This document shows, one piece after another, positions 22,712 to 35,902 of a stretch of 64,000 nt of DNA. The position numbers were made by a program, and so were the translations under genes. Each line of letters opens with the position of its first letter. Within the stretch, counting starts at the first letter, position 1. Origin of the DNA: Sisyra terminalis (taxonomy: Eukaryota; Arthropoda; Insecta; Neuroptera; Sisyridae); assembly GCA_958496175.1 (NCBI GenBank), contig OY292280.1, positions 8,246,001 through 8,310,000 on the forward strand. Reading direction: 5' to 3'. The notes beneath the pieces are model-generated. The model saw nothing but the letters and a program-made list of their open reading frames with translations, was not told where the DNA came from and searched no databases.

Positions 22712-25700
22712 ATGGGCGTCACAGAAGTGACCCGGAAGACAACAATGCCGTTGATATCTGCGGGTGAAATTGTTACCGAAACTGTACCCTTAGTACGGCG
22801 GGACTCCGGTTTATCTTTTTGCGAAAGGATTTCGTATGGATTGGGAAATGTGTTCAATGATTTGACATCGGCAATGTGGTTTTCGTATTTGCTACTTTTT
22901 CTGCAAGTTATTCTTCAAATGGAACCGGTTACAGCCGGGGCACTGATTTTTCTTGGTAAGTTAAGTCGGCTCTGATTTATTTCCTTTTAGTTCAAACCTA
23001 TTCCAGCTATTCAAAAATCCTATGTAATAATTAAAATAGAAATATAGAAAGATTTTACAACAATTGTGGATCATTCTACCGTCATTTTGTACTTACCAAG
23101 GTCTTTAGTGACTCTAGCGTTAATAAAAATTCGTAAATCAAGAAATATTGAAAATTTTCTCGATACGTAATTCGAGGCAAACACCTATCAATTTTGGAGC
23201 GCCTACCAAGATCAGGAATCGGGAACCTTGATTGTTTATGGAACCAAATTTAAACTGTGTATACAATATATAAAATATATTGCGGTGCAATTTATGTAGT
23301 ACAATTTAATATAATTACATATAAAAATCATATCATAAACATTAGGGTGTTTTTTTTTTTTGCTCCCATGCCGAAATTTTGTGCGAAATACTTCAAAAAA
23401 AAATCCCTGAAAGTTTGAGCACTTAATATTAGTATTAAGTACTCGCTCACAGCGTGTGAATATTTTCCATTTAAAATACACATAAACTTTGATTTTTTTT
23501 GTTTTAAATTTTTATAGCTCAGCGGCATTTTATGGTATCGCCTCGCTCAAAGTTGGATTTTTTTTACAATTGTATGCTCTACAAAAGTGTCTATTTTTAA
23601 TCATTTTTAATAAGGAATAAAAAATCAATATTTTCTTAAATTTTACTCAATAACCCCTAAAATTTTATAGTAAGAGAAATTCAAGGCTCAATATCTCGTG
23701 AAATATTGATTTTAGCTATTTGGTTTTCTGGAACTTTTTTGTAGAAAATTAAATTTCCTATAATTTTGACACTTACATTTTTTCTGTAGGTCATGTAATT
23801 CATGAGTTACTGAGAGAAAATCGAGAAATCTATGAAAAATCTATGTTTAGTGACCCGTACTACCTCGCCCGTGTAAATTACGATTTTGCCGCAATAGGCA
23901 CTTTTGTAGAGCATACAATTGTAAAAAAATCCCAACTTTGAGCGAGGCGATACCATAAAATGTCGCTGAGCTATAAAAATTTAAAAAAAAAATCAAAGTT
24001 TACGTGTATTTTAAATGGAAAATATTCACACGCTGAGAGCGAGTACTTAATATTAATATTAAGAGCTCAAACTTTCAGGGAATTTTTTTTGAAGTATTTT
24101 CAACAAAATTTCGGCATGGGAGTCAAAAAAAAATAATAGTCCCAGAAAAAAAAACACTCTAATAAACATAAATTTGAACAGAAGTTCAAACAAAAATATT
24201 TGTGGCGTGTTGCCCAGATACGTATTTCGATTGCCAAGCAATCTTCCTCAGTGGTCATCAAGTAGTTTGGATCTCTCCGTAACTGCTTTGTGAATCATCC
24301 AAACTACTTGATGACCACTGAGGAAGATTGCTTGGCAATCGAAATACGTATCTGGGAAATACGTCACAAATATTTTTGTTTGAACTTCTGTTCAAATTTA
24401 TGTTTATGGTATAATTTTTATATGTTATTATATTAAATTATACTACATAAATTGCACCGCAATATATTTTATATATTATATACACAGTATAACTGTTCAA
24501 AGTCAGCGAAAAAATCTTATTTTGACCAAATTTAAAGTTTTTGTTGGGAAAAAGTGAGCCTTATATTTATTGTAAAATTATTGTAATTAAAAAAAAAAGG
24601 TGTGTATACTAATGTACGCATGTGAGAAGTTATACTTCTTTGGTATATTTAAAAAAATGTTTTTAATCCACTGCCATAGTATGTTGCGGTAGTGCCTAAA
24701 ACTGCACATTAGTTATTTGTTTGTGATAATTAAAATGTGATACAATTTAAAAAAAAATGACTTTTATTGTCAATGTAATAGGTAATTGTATGTAGGGCGG
24801 TTAAGACAAAGAACCAAAAATGAAACCACATGCATGTGAGTGAAAAATAAATATTAAAATTATTGTTTCAATTTTCAAGTAACTAACCGTTGTCATTGGT
24901 TTCAACTGTCATTTCGGTTTCACTCAATTGCCAATTTGTGCCATTTGTCAGTTTTGTCAGTGGGGCTGTGAATATTTTCCAGAATGTAACCAGTTTTCAA
25001 ATAATCGATTAAATTGGGACATCAGTTATTTTTGTTTGTGATAACTAAAATATGATTCAATTTTAAAAACTAGTTTTACTTTTATTGTTAATTTAATAGG
25101 CAAATTTATGTAGGGCGGTTAAGATAAAGAACCAAAAATGAAAACACATGCATGTGAGTGAAAAATAAATATTAAAATTATTGTCTCAATTTTCAAGAAA
25201 CTAATCGTTGTCATTGGTTTCAACTGTCATTTCGGTTTCACTCAATTGCCAATTTGTGCCATTTGTTAGTTTTGTCACTGTTGAGTTGGGAATATCGCTC
25301 AAAAAGCTACTAGTTTTCAAATAACAGATTAAATTGGTGGCTCATATTCTTTTTCGCAACATTAATATCTGGCAACGTTGCATTTTCTACTTTGTTTTTA
25401 AGAATGTTATGGTGTTATAAAAATATCAATGATATTTTGATTTGTTAAGAAATCAAGGCATATTCAGTTCCAAAAGTTAATAATTTTTTTTTATATTTTT
25501 TGGTTTTTTTCTCCAAATTCTGGTTTTGGTTTTTACCCAAATTATAACTACACATGCAGCTAGTTTTGAACACAATTTTCTAAATGATGTTGGTGATACC
25601 GGTATTTGTTTAAATGAAAACATATTTTATAATTAAATCAATAATTTTATAATTTTCACTTTATCAATGAAGATATAAAAGATATAATTTAAGTCTACTG

Positions 25701-28700
25701 GTGGCCGAGTGGTCTAGGTGGCCACTCCAAAACTAGTAGGTATTGGTTTCGAATCATGCATCGAGTAAATTGTCGCTATTTATCGATTTACGCTTTATTA
25801 TTAACTCTAGAGTCGCTAAAGATCTTAGTAGTTATAAAGCGTCAGTTACCAACAATAAAAAAAAATAATAATTTCATAGCAAAAAGCATCAAACTCTACA
25901 GTGACAATGTAAATATCGTTAGAGAAGTTTCAAAAAAAAATTCTTTCTACATTTTAAAAGTCAACTGGATCCATACGAATATATTAATATTCAAGGTTGA
26001 TTCCTAAAAAGTCCCCAAACATAAATTTGTTGCACGCCACGTTCTTTTTTTTAAGATTAATAAGAAAGCTAATATTATGAATGAAGTGGAAAAAAAAACA
26101 ATTCAAAAATTCAAGTTTTTAAATTTGTAAGTCATTTTCTATAATATATTCAGCAAAGCCAATATAAAACAAATATTTAAAACTAGTAAACATTAAACCG
26201 AAATATTTGTCACATATACTCCATAGGAAAGTTTCCAATATTCCTAAAAAACATATGCAGAGTAATTTATTAATAATTATGAATTATTGTTGATAATCCT
26301 AGACAAAATGGTTTTATTAGAATTATTCATGATTACAATTCCATGAATTCGGTGAATCCGGTTTCTCTTTTTTTTCTTTAACGTCAATTTTCCATTAGCA
26401 GGTTAACGATAGTTAGAATAATCGATTAAACTTCAATTAATCGATTAGGGTGGCGAATGTTCCGAAAAAGCTTAAAGGGATTTTTCTTTAATAACTCAAA
26501 AATTTAAAATCCACGATTAAATGCCGTCGATTTTATGAAATTTATGTGCATTTTTTTCGAATTTACCAATAAAATTAACACTATGGTCGCATAGTATTAC
26601 GACCAAAGTTTTTATGGAAAAATATTTGCATTTTTCGATGACCTTCATCGTTTTTTTTTCTCCATATTTAAGATTCACATATTATGCGATATAATGTTAT
26701 TCAAATACAAAATAGTTATTCTAAATGACCTCAACAAATGGGGTGTACCGGGGTGTCTTTAGCGGCTCTAGGGTTATTAAAAATCCGAAAATTGAGAAAT
26801 TTCGAAAATTACTAGCTTTGAAGCGGTCACTTTGGTCACTCCAAGTAGGCTAAAACCAGTAGGCTAAACTTTATTTTGGTTTTGGTAAAAATTATATTTT
26901 AAAAAAACATACATTTTTGGGGCCCAAATGGAGTATTTTTCGAAAAAATCAGTTTTCAATTTTTTTTTTCATTGAAATTCCTATTTTCGACAATGCTGAT
27001 TTTTTTATGGTATCAGAAGGGATTTTAATTTATCCATGAAAAATATCAGTTCTTAATCTGCACCTGTTTTCCCATAGGACCCAATTGAAAATTGTAAAAA
27101 TTGTACTAGTCATATGGCCGCCAATTAGTTTCCAATTGAATCAATAAAGTTTTCATTTATAACGTAGAATGTACATTATAAACCCTATTTTCGACAACTT
27201 TTCCGATATCGTAATATGGAGGAGATATGTTCCTAAAATTGTCAGAAAATCCGAAGAAAATCATTCTCATGAAAAATTCAGATGAAGGTTTTTTTATGGA
27301 ATTTTCTAAAAATATGATAACTATAGCTACTTCGTGTTACGGTCGGAAAAGTTGTCGAAAAAAATTGGGACATTTTGTGTCCTTAATTCTTTTTTCCGGA
27401 AAAACAATTTTCTTTTTAAAAAGCGTTACTTCATAAAGTGTAAATCTTTAAATCGAAAATTACGATTGAAGATATCGAATAGTTCCAATAGTTTACCATA
27501 CAGGCTTTGGTCATAATACTATGCGGTTATAGTGAGAAATTCTTTGGAAAATTAAAAAAAATAAACCCATAAAAATTTCCTAAAATCAATGATTTGGTCG
27601 TGGATTTCAAACTTTTGTAATCTAAGAAAAAAAAAATCCAATCATTTTTTCCGGAACTTTCTTCACATTAATGTATAGAGTAATTATAGCGCTATTGAAT
27701 GAACATTGTATTATAAACCTACGATCGATAGTTAACGAGAAAATCGACGTTAAAATTGGAGAAAGTGCCAATTTTTGCGCATTTTTCGGACATAAATTTC
27801 AAGATTTTTAGGCTTCCCACTGTGTAGCTAAGTAATTCCTGAAATCCTATTTATCGAAAATCGAAAATTTGAAGTCCTTCCCCCATTTTTCATCGTTTTT
27901 TTTCCTCTCAAAATTGAGATACGTATTAAGCAACTGAGTAAAAACAAAAAAAAAGAAACCAAATCAAATTAGACTTTTCTTTAACCTTGGACAGTAATAT
28001 TGTTTGTACAATATATGAAATATACTTTCGTCTTATTTTTGTAATATTTTATCAAAAGTAAACTATAAACATAAATATGAACAAAAGTTCAAAAATATGT
28101 ATTATTGACGTATTACCCACATACGTATTTCGATTGCTAACCAATTTTTGTCAGTGGAACCAAGTAGATGCACTCGAGAAAATAGAAATTTTCAAGAGAA
28201 AGGGAAAGATACTAAACTGGGAAAATGAACCAATTCAAAGTTCCGCATTTTTCGGGTTACTCACGAAGAATTTGGTAAAACGAAAGAAAAGTGGGAACAC
28301 CCCCCCCCCCCGCAAATAAATCGCAAAAAGAAAAAGGATCGACGTGTAAATTCCGATCGATCCGGGATTATTTTATGAGTAATCATATAGCAGTTATGGA
28401 ATGATTCAATACTACTTGCAAACCACGGAGAAAAATTGTTTGGCAATCGATATACGTATCAGAGCAATACGTCAATAATAAATTTACATGAAATTTTGTT
28501 CAAATTTATGTTTTGTAAATTAAATCACATAAATTTGACCTCAATGCATATTGTATAAACAAAAAAGGCCACTAAAATTCATCGATCGACAGATCAATAA
28601 TTTCCAATCCCGAATGGGTGGAAATAATCGAATATTTCGACCAACGAAAGCCTTGAAAAAGGATTTATATTATTTTGTAACATATAAAGTATCAGGAAGA

Positions 28701-31700
28701 TAAATAAATTTTTAAAAATAAAAAAAAATGTCCACAGTGGGATTCGAACCTGGAACCTTGATTCCAGTAGAGCGGTTCTTCTCCACTCGGCCACCACAGA
28801 TTACATGTGTACGTCGTTAAAACTTGCATATAAGTAATTTTCAAGGGATTGGTAGAATTTTGAAAAAAAAATTACTCAAAAAAATGTAAATATCCTGAAA
28901 ATATTTAAGCCTTAGCTACTCCGTGTTACATCCGGAAAAGTTGTCGAAAAACATAGTAACATTTTAATGTCTTTCCCCATTTTTTTCGACATTTAAAATT
29001 CTTATTAACCGATAATGGTTTGTAAATACAATGGAATTTTTGCCAAGTTAACTTATGGACAAATACTTTTGTGCTTTATTGAAATCAAATACCAAAGTTC
29101 TGGTATTTTGATAGTAGAATGAAGAAAAAGGAAACTAAGAGATTTATCGAAAATTCCTATCAGACGTACAATTTGGGGACAATAACAATAGCAATATTGT
29201 CTGACATTGAACTTTGAACGAATGAGGTGCATTGCAGGTTGCATAAACACAGAATTTCTGGTTTTATTTTTCTGACGATTATTATTCATAAATAACCGAG
29301 AAAAGCGGTTTGTATTTATCCTTTGGTGCATTAGAAAAATCTCCTCTTGTAAGTTTGGAGTGGAATTATCGTTTTATCTTTGGACAAAAAATGTTTTTTT
29401 TTTCGTTTATCTCCAAGTAACAATCAAGAAAATTATTCTTTATGAGGATATCTCATCCCTCTTAAAGCGTCCTTTTTTCGGTTAAAACCATATATATTAG
29501 ACTGATTCAAAAAAATTATGAATTGTTTTTTCTTAATTATATCGAAAATATTGTTGGGGATGACAAAAAAAAATCCTGTGAAAGTTTAAGCTCTTAATAT
29601 TAATATTAAGAGGTGCCGCATCGCAAATTTCGATTTTTCATTTAAATAACATGGGAACAATATTCTCTTGCACTTTGGAATTTTATAGCTCACGTTGGTG
29701 ACAATATTTCGGAATGACCAAGGTATATTCGTGTAGAAAATTGAACGATCTACAAAAAAGGTCTCTAACAAGTTTTTGATATATTTATTCTTTCAAAAGT
29801 TATTCGAGGTCAAAGTTGAATTAAAGAGAAATTTTAATATTTTTTCAATTTTTTGACGCAACCATCAATTTTATGAGAAAATTTTATAGGACATTTTTGT
29901 AGAACACTTTTTTTTCTATAACTTATCTCTATAAAAGTTTTTGATATTTTTCACAGATCCTAAGGTCTTCGCCCATTTTAGGTAGAACCTGTAAAAATTT
30001 TGGTATGAACCAGTGAATAATATCCTTAGCTAAACGAAGAAAACCAAGTAATTCAGATGCCGTCAATATGTACCCAGAATTAATTGGAGATGCATAGTAT
30101 TCCAGTTGTAATAAATTATAACAGTGACGATAATTTTTTTTTATTCTTATTTTAATGAAAATTGAACACTAGTTGTTTTTTTTTCTTTTGGGATCAATTA
30201 TTTGGATCTTGAAAGTAATCATCAGAGTAAATATACAAAAACAAAAAAACTAATGACCTTTTTTTTTGTTTTCTTGGACTTACAATTATGATAATAATGT
30301 ATGTTTTGCTCCTATATGTGGTTTATTTTTTATTGAAGTTTTGTGAAAAAAAAAGTTGGTGCAACACTTCGAAAAAAAATAAAACCTAGGTATATTAATA
30401 AGCGTAAATCACATTTTATTTGATTTTTTCAAAATGTTGCACCACCTATTTTTTCACGCAATTTTTATGAGTTATAGTGCTCATGTAGAAGCATAAAATA
30501 TATTTTTTTCATGATTGTCATTTTCAGAGAACACATAAAAAAATATTTCATTTGTTTTTTAGATATTTTTTGTATAATTTTTTTTCTAAAAATTTCAAAA
30601 AAATATATGATATACTCTGTAAAATAATCTAAATCCTCGCGTTGGTTTCACTTCTCTAGCTTAATTAGTTTTTGAGATATATAACTTTGAAAAATATTCT
30701 TGCGGGGGGTCATTTTTGCCTATATCTCAAAGTCAAAGAGTAATTTGGTAGCGTAAAGTATATAAAATGTGTTTCTATATCAAGCCGATATTTTAACATA
30801 AGTTTCGATATAGGTTCCTATTTGTGGGCCAACTCGCCATGTGGAACCTATTAAAATAATTAATTAAAAACGAATCAAAATGTTTCAGTTTTCAGCATTA
30901 TTTTTTCGAAATTTTCTACAATTTCTTTTCAATTTTAGGACAACTTGTAGATGGTTTGGCAACTCCCGCTGTCGGTATTGTGACTGATAAATTTGGGACC
31001 CGGAAAATGTGGCATTTTATCGGTAACTATGACTAACTCTTTGAAAGATAACCAATCAATTTACAGTTGTAATTTTAAGGAATTTCAATGGTCACCATAA
31101 GTTTTCCACTAATTTTCATTCTCTGTCCGTGGTGCTCGGTTAGCAAAATCTGGCAAGTGATCTACTTTGCGTTGACAATTAGTATTTTCCAAATTGGATG
31201 GGCCATGGTACAAATCTCCCATTTGTCGATGATTCCCGATATTCCTGGACCACAGGATCAGCGAACTGTTCTCACAACAATACGGTAAAACTTTAAAAGA
31301 ACCCGCTTTGGAAATACTGAGCCATATTCTTGGGAATTTTCAGATATACTATTTCAGTCATGACAAATGTCACGTTTTATTTGATCACCTGGTCAGTACT
31401 GCATATTCAGAACAAAAGACAGAAGAATGTAGGTCCAAACGATTTGTACAAATTTCAGGTAAGAACTCAAAATCTAATTAACGATAAACCGTAAAATAAA
31501 TGATTATTAGATGCCACTGCAAATGATTGCTGCGGAATACTAAATTAGATGATTTTTTTCCAGGAAATTGCTTACATTGTTGTAGGTCTTGGATTACTAT
31601 TTACGCTTCTGTTTTATTTAGGAATGCGTCGTTATCGACAATTTCCAAATTTAAAGAACGTGAACCAATCAGAACCCGGAGTTCAATCCGAAATGATGAA

Positions 31701-34700
31701 ACCAATTCTGAAAAACTTTTTTCTCAGCAAATATATCTATCAAATTTCATTGTTGTAAGTATGGATCCCAGAGTTATCTTCAAGTGATCTCTTTTTCATC
31801 TTTTCAGGTACGTTGCATCCCGGTTGTTTCTTACTCTGAACCTCATTTACATGCCCCTGTTTTTGGATGAACGGCAAAGTATTGTACCAGTGAACTCAAC
31901 AAGTGGTGCCGAAGGACAAGCTGAAGATATTGCCAGTGTTCCTCTTCTATCATATATAGCCTCATTTGTCGCTTCAGTCGTGCTGAAATATGTCGCTGAA
32001 AAATATGGCAATAAAGTAAGTGTACCTAAAACTTGCATTTCAATTTCGATTTTTGATTTCCAAGGTAATCCTAAAATTGATTCTTGGAAACTATATCGAA
32101 TGGTTCTAGTAGGAATTTCAGAAATTTATTGTAAATTTAGGAAATCTTGGCTATTGAGGAGTATCAATCACCTAGATAACTGCACCATTAGTGAAATCTC
32201 TTCTAAATGGTAGAAGCCAAAGGAATCTGAAGACTTACTTCTAACCATAAGGACCTTAAGGATCTTTCAAAGTAAACATGATTTTGCTAGCTATAGGATT
32301 TCCATCTGGAACCTCTGGGTCACTAGTAGTCAACTGCATAGACGCATTATCAGAAGATTCTTTCCGAATGCAAGTTTTTTTCTAACATTCAACTAATTTT
32401 CTCCATTTTTCCTTTTCAACGTTTCTTGGTATTCCTGTAGCCCAAATAGTGCAAACATATTTACTTATATAGGGCTCTTGATAACTAACTAAAAAGTTAA
32501 ATTATCAGAGAATTTATAAAAGTTCTATTCATTTTCTCTAGTTTTCCCCTCAAACGTTTCTTGGTATTCTTGCAATTCATATTTGTGCAAACCTAGCTAT
32601 ATATATTGGACTCTTATCAATTAGTCTAAACCAGTGGTTCTTAACTAGGATTCAATCGAATCCAAAGGATTCGGTGAGTTAGTCTTACAGGTTTGCCGGA
32701 GGTATAAATATATATCTTATAAATCTAGGTGTTGAATTTGAGAATTTTTTTTTTATTTTTCCAATTAAAAGGGTCGGTAAATGCGCATATGAAACAGATG
32801 AGGGTCAGTACCTCTAACATGGTTGGAAGAACCACTAGCTTAAACAATACATTATAGTAGCGGATCCATGAATTTTGATTGGGAAGGCTTTGATCCCGTT
32901 GAGGGTAAATTTTATGTAGCTAAATAATAAAAAAAGTGCAAAAGTTTTGGAGGACTAAGATCTGGACTAAAGGGGAGTGAAGGGAAAGGGAAGGATAAAA
33001 CTTCTTAGTTTCTGAATCCATTACTGATACAAAACATGAAATAGTCATGGTAATAGCAAATCAGTGAAATATTAATGACCAAAGATGATGACCTCATATA
33101 CTGTAAAGGGCAAATATTAGTTCTTCGATATTCATCTGGAAATCTTAATTTTGTTGAGTCACCCGATGGGTACTATCTACTAAAACCAGTAGTAGCGTTA
33201 TGTAAATCATCATCTAGAATCAAAACTGATGGCTGTGACGTCATTCTTTTAAATATATATATATATATATTTTTTTTAATTAAGTTGGGTTTTCCAGGAT
33301 GAGGTTAGTAGAGCCTCAACACTACAGCCTTTGGACTTATTGGGCTTCCTGGGTTCCTATTCACCTAGTTAAGATCAAGCAGCTGGACGAACCTTAGAAC
33401 TCGTCACCCAGGTGCTTTTCGATAATTTCAGTTCCAGGGCTTGATATTCCCACTTCCTTATGTTTTCATTTGTTCAGAACACCGCATTCCTATGGAATGA
33501 AAGAAGCGGTTTCATCCTCTACTTGACAGAATCTGCATCCTGGATCATCCACATGGTATCCAGGTATCCAGGTGTTTCCTCATTCCACAGTGAACGGTTT
33601 CCATGGTAATGGTAATTCCATGGTATCCAGGTGTTTCCTCATTTCACAGTGAACGGTTTCCATGGTAATGGTAATTCCATGGTATCCAGGGGCTTCCTCA
33701 TTCCACAGTGAACGGTTATTAAACCCGTAACCACTCTGACTTGCTTTCATGTAGGAATCAAGTATTTCAGTAGTTAGTTTCTATTATAGTTTTTCCATCA
33801 TCCTTTTACTGTTTTCCGATTCGCCGGTGGTATTCTTCCATTTTAGGCAGTGACTTTTATAAATTCACTCCTTGAAGATCTTTTTCACTGCCGATCTTGT
33901 AACGCAAAGTACAAACTGTGGGTCTGGGAAAAATGATTAGAATCCCTTCCAGGCAAGGGAGTCAGCCTTTTTAATACCTTTGATACCCTTATAGCTGGGC
34001 ATCTATCCCAAGTTTTCCTTGTTTTTGGTCGCCAGGCTTGTAAGGGTTTCTACAGTCTGCATAGTGACTAAAAAAACTGGAGATCTCCAATCCCAGTCCT
34101 GAACCATTCAAACATTATTTTGTTCGCCAAATGCTGTGATTTGCTCAGCTTTTTGGTCTATAATAGATGAAATAGAGACCCAGGGAACACAATAAGTGTT
34201 GAGGCTCTCCAATCTTCATCCTGGTGAACCATATTGGAAAAAAATGTTTTTTTTTTGATCCCAGATCAGATTAAAGCTAATTTAAGGTTTTACCAGTACT
34301 TCCATTACGCCCTGGGCGTGGGTAAATATGTGGGTTGTGCTATTTTCAAAACACTTCCGCTTGATATGCGATAGTATTCCCCAGAGATTTTAAAAATTCA
34401 TATCCAAAAATCCCTCCATAAATACTAGCACCTGAGTCATTTTCTGCCCCAGAGCCTTCCGAATACATGATATCATGTGACGAGATTCTTCTTTCGTATT
34501 ATTTCCGTAACGTCATTATTGGCGATAAAATGACGGCCTTAAAGTAGTCCAGTAGTACCAGTATTGGTATATGAATAAATGGATACCGCATAAACGACAA
34601 GTCGCTCTAGAAGTAACTCCCAGCGCCATCTAAGACGGTATAAATGTGGAGTGAACTAAATAAAATGCAACAACGCCTGAGTTGGAAGATGGACTAATAA

Positions 34701-35735
34701 ATAGAAATCTCTCTTCACTGGTGTGAGCAATTGATGCAATCAAAGTAAGTATAATGTAAGCGCTCAAAGCGCTTATTTGCGTAGGCTGGCGCTCATCGGC
34801 ACTCAATTGTCAGCTGTTGATTTTAATTACCATAAAAACTGTTCTTACTTAGATGGCGCTTCGTACGTCATTCTCTAGATTTTTCTTATTTCTATTTGAC
34901 GTCATGTGCACGGACTATCCATTTATACATATTAATGATTGTACGGATTAAATCGTATAAGTTTATGTGTATTCGGATATACTGAACCGCCGGCCCTGAT
35001 TTAATCGAAAGAAACCAAATATGTTCTATATACATACCTGTAAATGCATTCTTAATTTTTCAGATGACATATTTTTTCGGGAGTATGATCAGCTTAGTGG
35101 GATGCGTCTGGATACAATCTCTACAAATTGAATCCCACTTTATGAACATCTATTTCATTGCATTGCTTTTTGGAGCTGGTAGTGCAATTACATTAGTCAC
35201 AAGTCTAAACATTACTGCAAATTTTATCGGACCCCACACTAATCAGGGAGCAATGGTATATAGTATCGTAACGTTCGCTGATAAGGTCATTACAGGGATA
35301 GCTGTCGTTATAATTGAACAAGTGTAAGTAGAATACATCTTATTGTCAAATTTGAGAAATAACCAATGATTTTTATAATTAAAATATACTTTTGTACCAG
35401 TATAAGTAATAATAAAAACAAAAAAAGAGTTGGGAGTAGAGTATACCGAATTTGAGACTGTTCTCGTTTAAAGTAATCTCGTCTCATTTTCGAGACGAGA
35501 CGAGACGAGACGAGATGGAGACCCAGTCTCGCCACGAGTGGACTGATTCTCTTCCATGAAATTTAACAAACAGAACAAATATATTAAAATTGATGATTTC
35601 CATTTTTTTTCCAGGAAATGTGATGATCCGGAATTATGTCCCGAATATTATCGTAGCATTTTGGCCTATGCCTGTGGGGGAGCCGCTCTAATTGGACTAA
35701 TCGTCTTAGCAACATTAGTTTCGACAAAAGTATAG
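22712..35735 (+). CDS. MFSD12: MFSD12-type major facilitator transporter
   Basis: Eight coding exons: 22712-22955, 30939-31022, 31080-31284, 31344-31458, 31564-31754, 31808-32015, 35064-35323 and 35615-35735. They sum to 1428 nt, or 475 residues plus TAG, close to human MFSD12 (about 480). The start fits Kozak context (aacaATGG). The N-terminus is cytosolic and Ser/Thr-rich, followed by LSFCERISYGLGNVFNDLTS; then the MFS motif GQLVDGLATPAVGIVTDKFG spans exons 1-2 after the second helix. Further helices include FYLITWSVLHI, IAYIVVGLGLLFTLLFYLG, YVASRLFLTLNLIYMPLFL and a last one in ACGGAALIGLIVLATLV. A Ser/acidic loop follows helix 6. Mammalian MFSD12 is needed for cysteine import into lysosomes and melanosomes; the insect substrate is inferred. 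Intron 1 is 8.0 kb and intron 6 is 3.0 kb, both full of repeats, whereas introns 2-5 are 53-105 nt. Poly(A) signal at 35897. Confidence 0.93.
23090..23235 (-). repeat. tRNA-derived SINE, reverse orientation
   Basis: The tail gtctttagtgactctagcgttaat and the head ctccaaaattgatagg on the - strand match the family. Box A is largely lost (aagatcaggaatcgg). It lies in MFSD12 intron 1. Confidence 0.6.
23250..24545. mobile_element. Family A foldback element interrupted by a family B element
   Basis: The outer ends are inverse to each other: tgtgtatacaatatataaaa on the left, and on the right the full end running to tcagcgaaaaaatcttattt. The inner palindrome at 24170-24400 has arms gttcaaacaaaaatatttgt... 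through gatgaccactgaggaagatt. Family B is inserted at 23343-24161. The element lies in MFSD12 intron 1. Confidence 0.8.
23343..24161. mobile_element. Family B foldback element, copy 3, nested in family A
   Basis: It begins TAGGGTGTTTTTT and ends AACACTCTA. The flanking octamers are both ataaacat (23335-23342 and 24162-24169), a perfect 8-bp duplication of a family A internal site. The arms meet near 23650. No transposase is present. Confidence 0.85.
24711..25335. repeat. Tandem duplication of about 313 bp
   Basis: Two head-to-tail copies start at agttatttgtttgtgataa (24711) and the related sequence at 25024. They share gtagggcggttaagac, cacatgcatgtgagtgaaaa and gtcattggtttcaactgtca. Divergence is modest. 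The segment lies in MFSD12 intron 1. Confidence 0.75.
25693..25848 (+). repeat. tRNA-derived SINE, best forward copy
   Basis: Head gtctactggtggccgagtgg (box A), then ggtttcgaatcatgcatcga (box B region with one inserted base), a body aatttttcg-type decayed to tcgctatttatcgatttacg, and a tail ctctagagtcgctaaagatc, ttataaagcg. The architecture (tRNA-Leu/Ser-like head, unrelated body, short conserved tail) is that of a tRNA-derived SINE. Confidence 0.8.
25990..27555. other. MFSD12 intron 1 filler with SINE remnants
   Basis: A degraded reverse SINE piece is visible at about 26745-26870 (gtctttagcggctctagggtta ... cactccaagtaggct). At 27170-27440 two related frames flank a tcgacaacttttccgatatcg motif that also occurs in family D. 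No exon of the host gene was seen here. Confidence 0.4.
27560..29500 (-). mobile_element. Family D repeat, copy 2 (inverted relative to copy 1)
   Basis: The reverse complement of 6000-7960 with high similarity through the same landmarks, including the poly-C run at 28303-28314 (poly-G in copy 1), the family A-type motif at 28105-28160 and 28440-28470, and the tRNA-like segment. It sits in MFSD12 intron 1. Copies 1 and 2 form an inverted pair about 19.6 kb apart. Confidence 0.75.
28730..28800 (-). repeat. tRNA-like segment inside family D copy 2
   Basis: Identical over box A (tggccgagtgg) and box B (ggttcgaatcc) to 6700-6772, on the opposite strand. As there, the acceptor and T stems do not form, so it is not scored as a tRNA gene. 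Confidence 0.6.
30083..30843. mobile_element. Family C element, single right arm
   Basis: It matches the right arm of the 17655-19265 palindrome from ccagttgtaataaattataa through to ccaactcgccatgtgg. The left arm is absent; the sequence before it (29500-30080) is unrelated. It ends about 95 nt before MFSD12 exon 2. Confidence 0.75.
33290..34240 (-). mobile_element. LINE 3' region with decayed RNase H and CCHC-like motif
   Basis: The - strand encodes LTSLATKNKENLG and SYKGIKGIKKADSLAWKGF, which match the RNase H pattern LA.KN.V.L.WVPGH.GI.GNE.AD.LA..G with key residues lost. Next come HCGMRKPLDTM and GCRFCQVEDETASFIP with an in-frame stop, matching the C.FC...ET..H motif at the end of R1/I/Jockey-group ORF2. 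The piece around 33575-33720 is triplicated in units of about 60 bp (ccatggtaatggtaattcca). It lies antisense in MFSD12 intron 6. Confidence 0.75.
35478..35520. repeat. (GAGAC)n pentamer microsatellite
   Basis: Five or so units of gagac, flanked by the inverse cgtctc (35480) and cagtctcg, so the block could fold back. It lies in MFSD12 intron 7 between exons 35064-35323 and 35615-35735. Confidence 0.8.
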
Positions 35736-35896
35736 GACTAGTTTCGAATTGGTCCGTGGATTTTTTTATACGATGCCATTTAACATGTGCCATATTAATT
35801 TTAGTACTAGATTGTTCATTTTATTCCAAAGTATGTTCTTGTTTATGTGTAAGTCAAAGTTACTATTAAAGATTTTTATTTTCTTTTTTGGTTATC

Positions 35897-35902
35897 AATA
35901 AA
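35897..35902 (+). terminator. Poly(A) signal of MFSD12
   Basis: AATAAA 162 nt after the stop codon, followed by gattaattt and then repeat sequence. It is the first canonical signal after the gene. Confidence 0.65.

Noticed and set aside
35308..35793. Two - strand frames over the last MFSD12 exons
   Set aside because: Antisense readings of the transporter exons and the GAGAC repeat.
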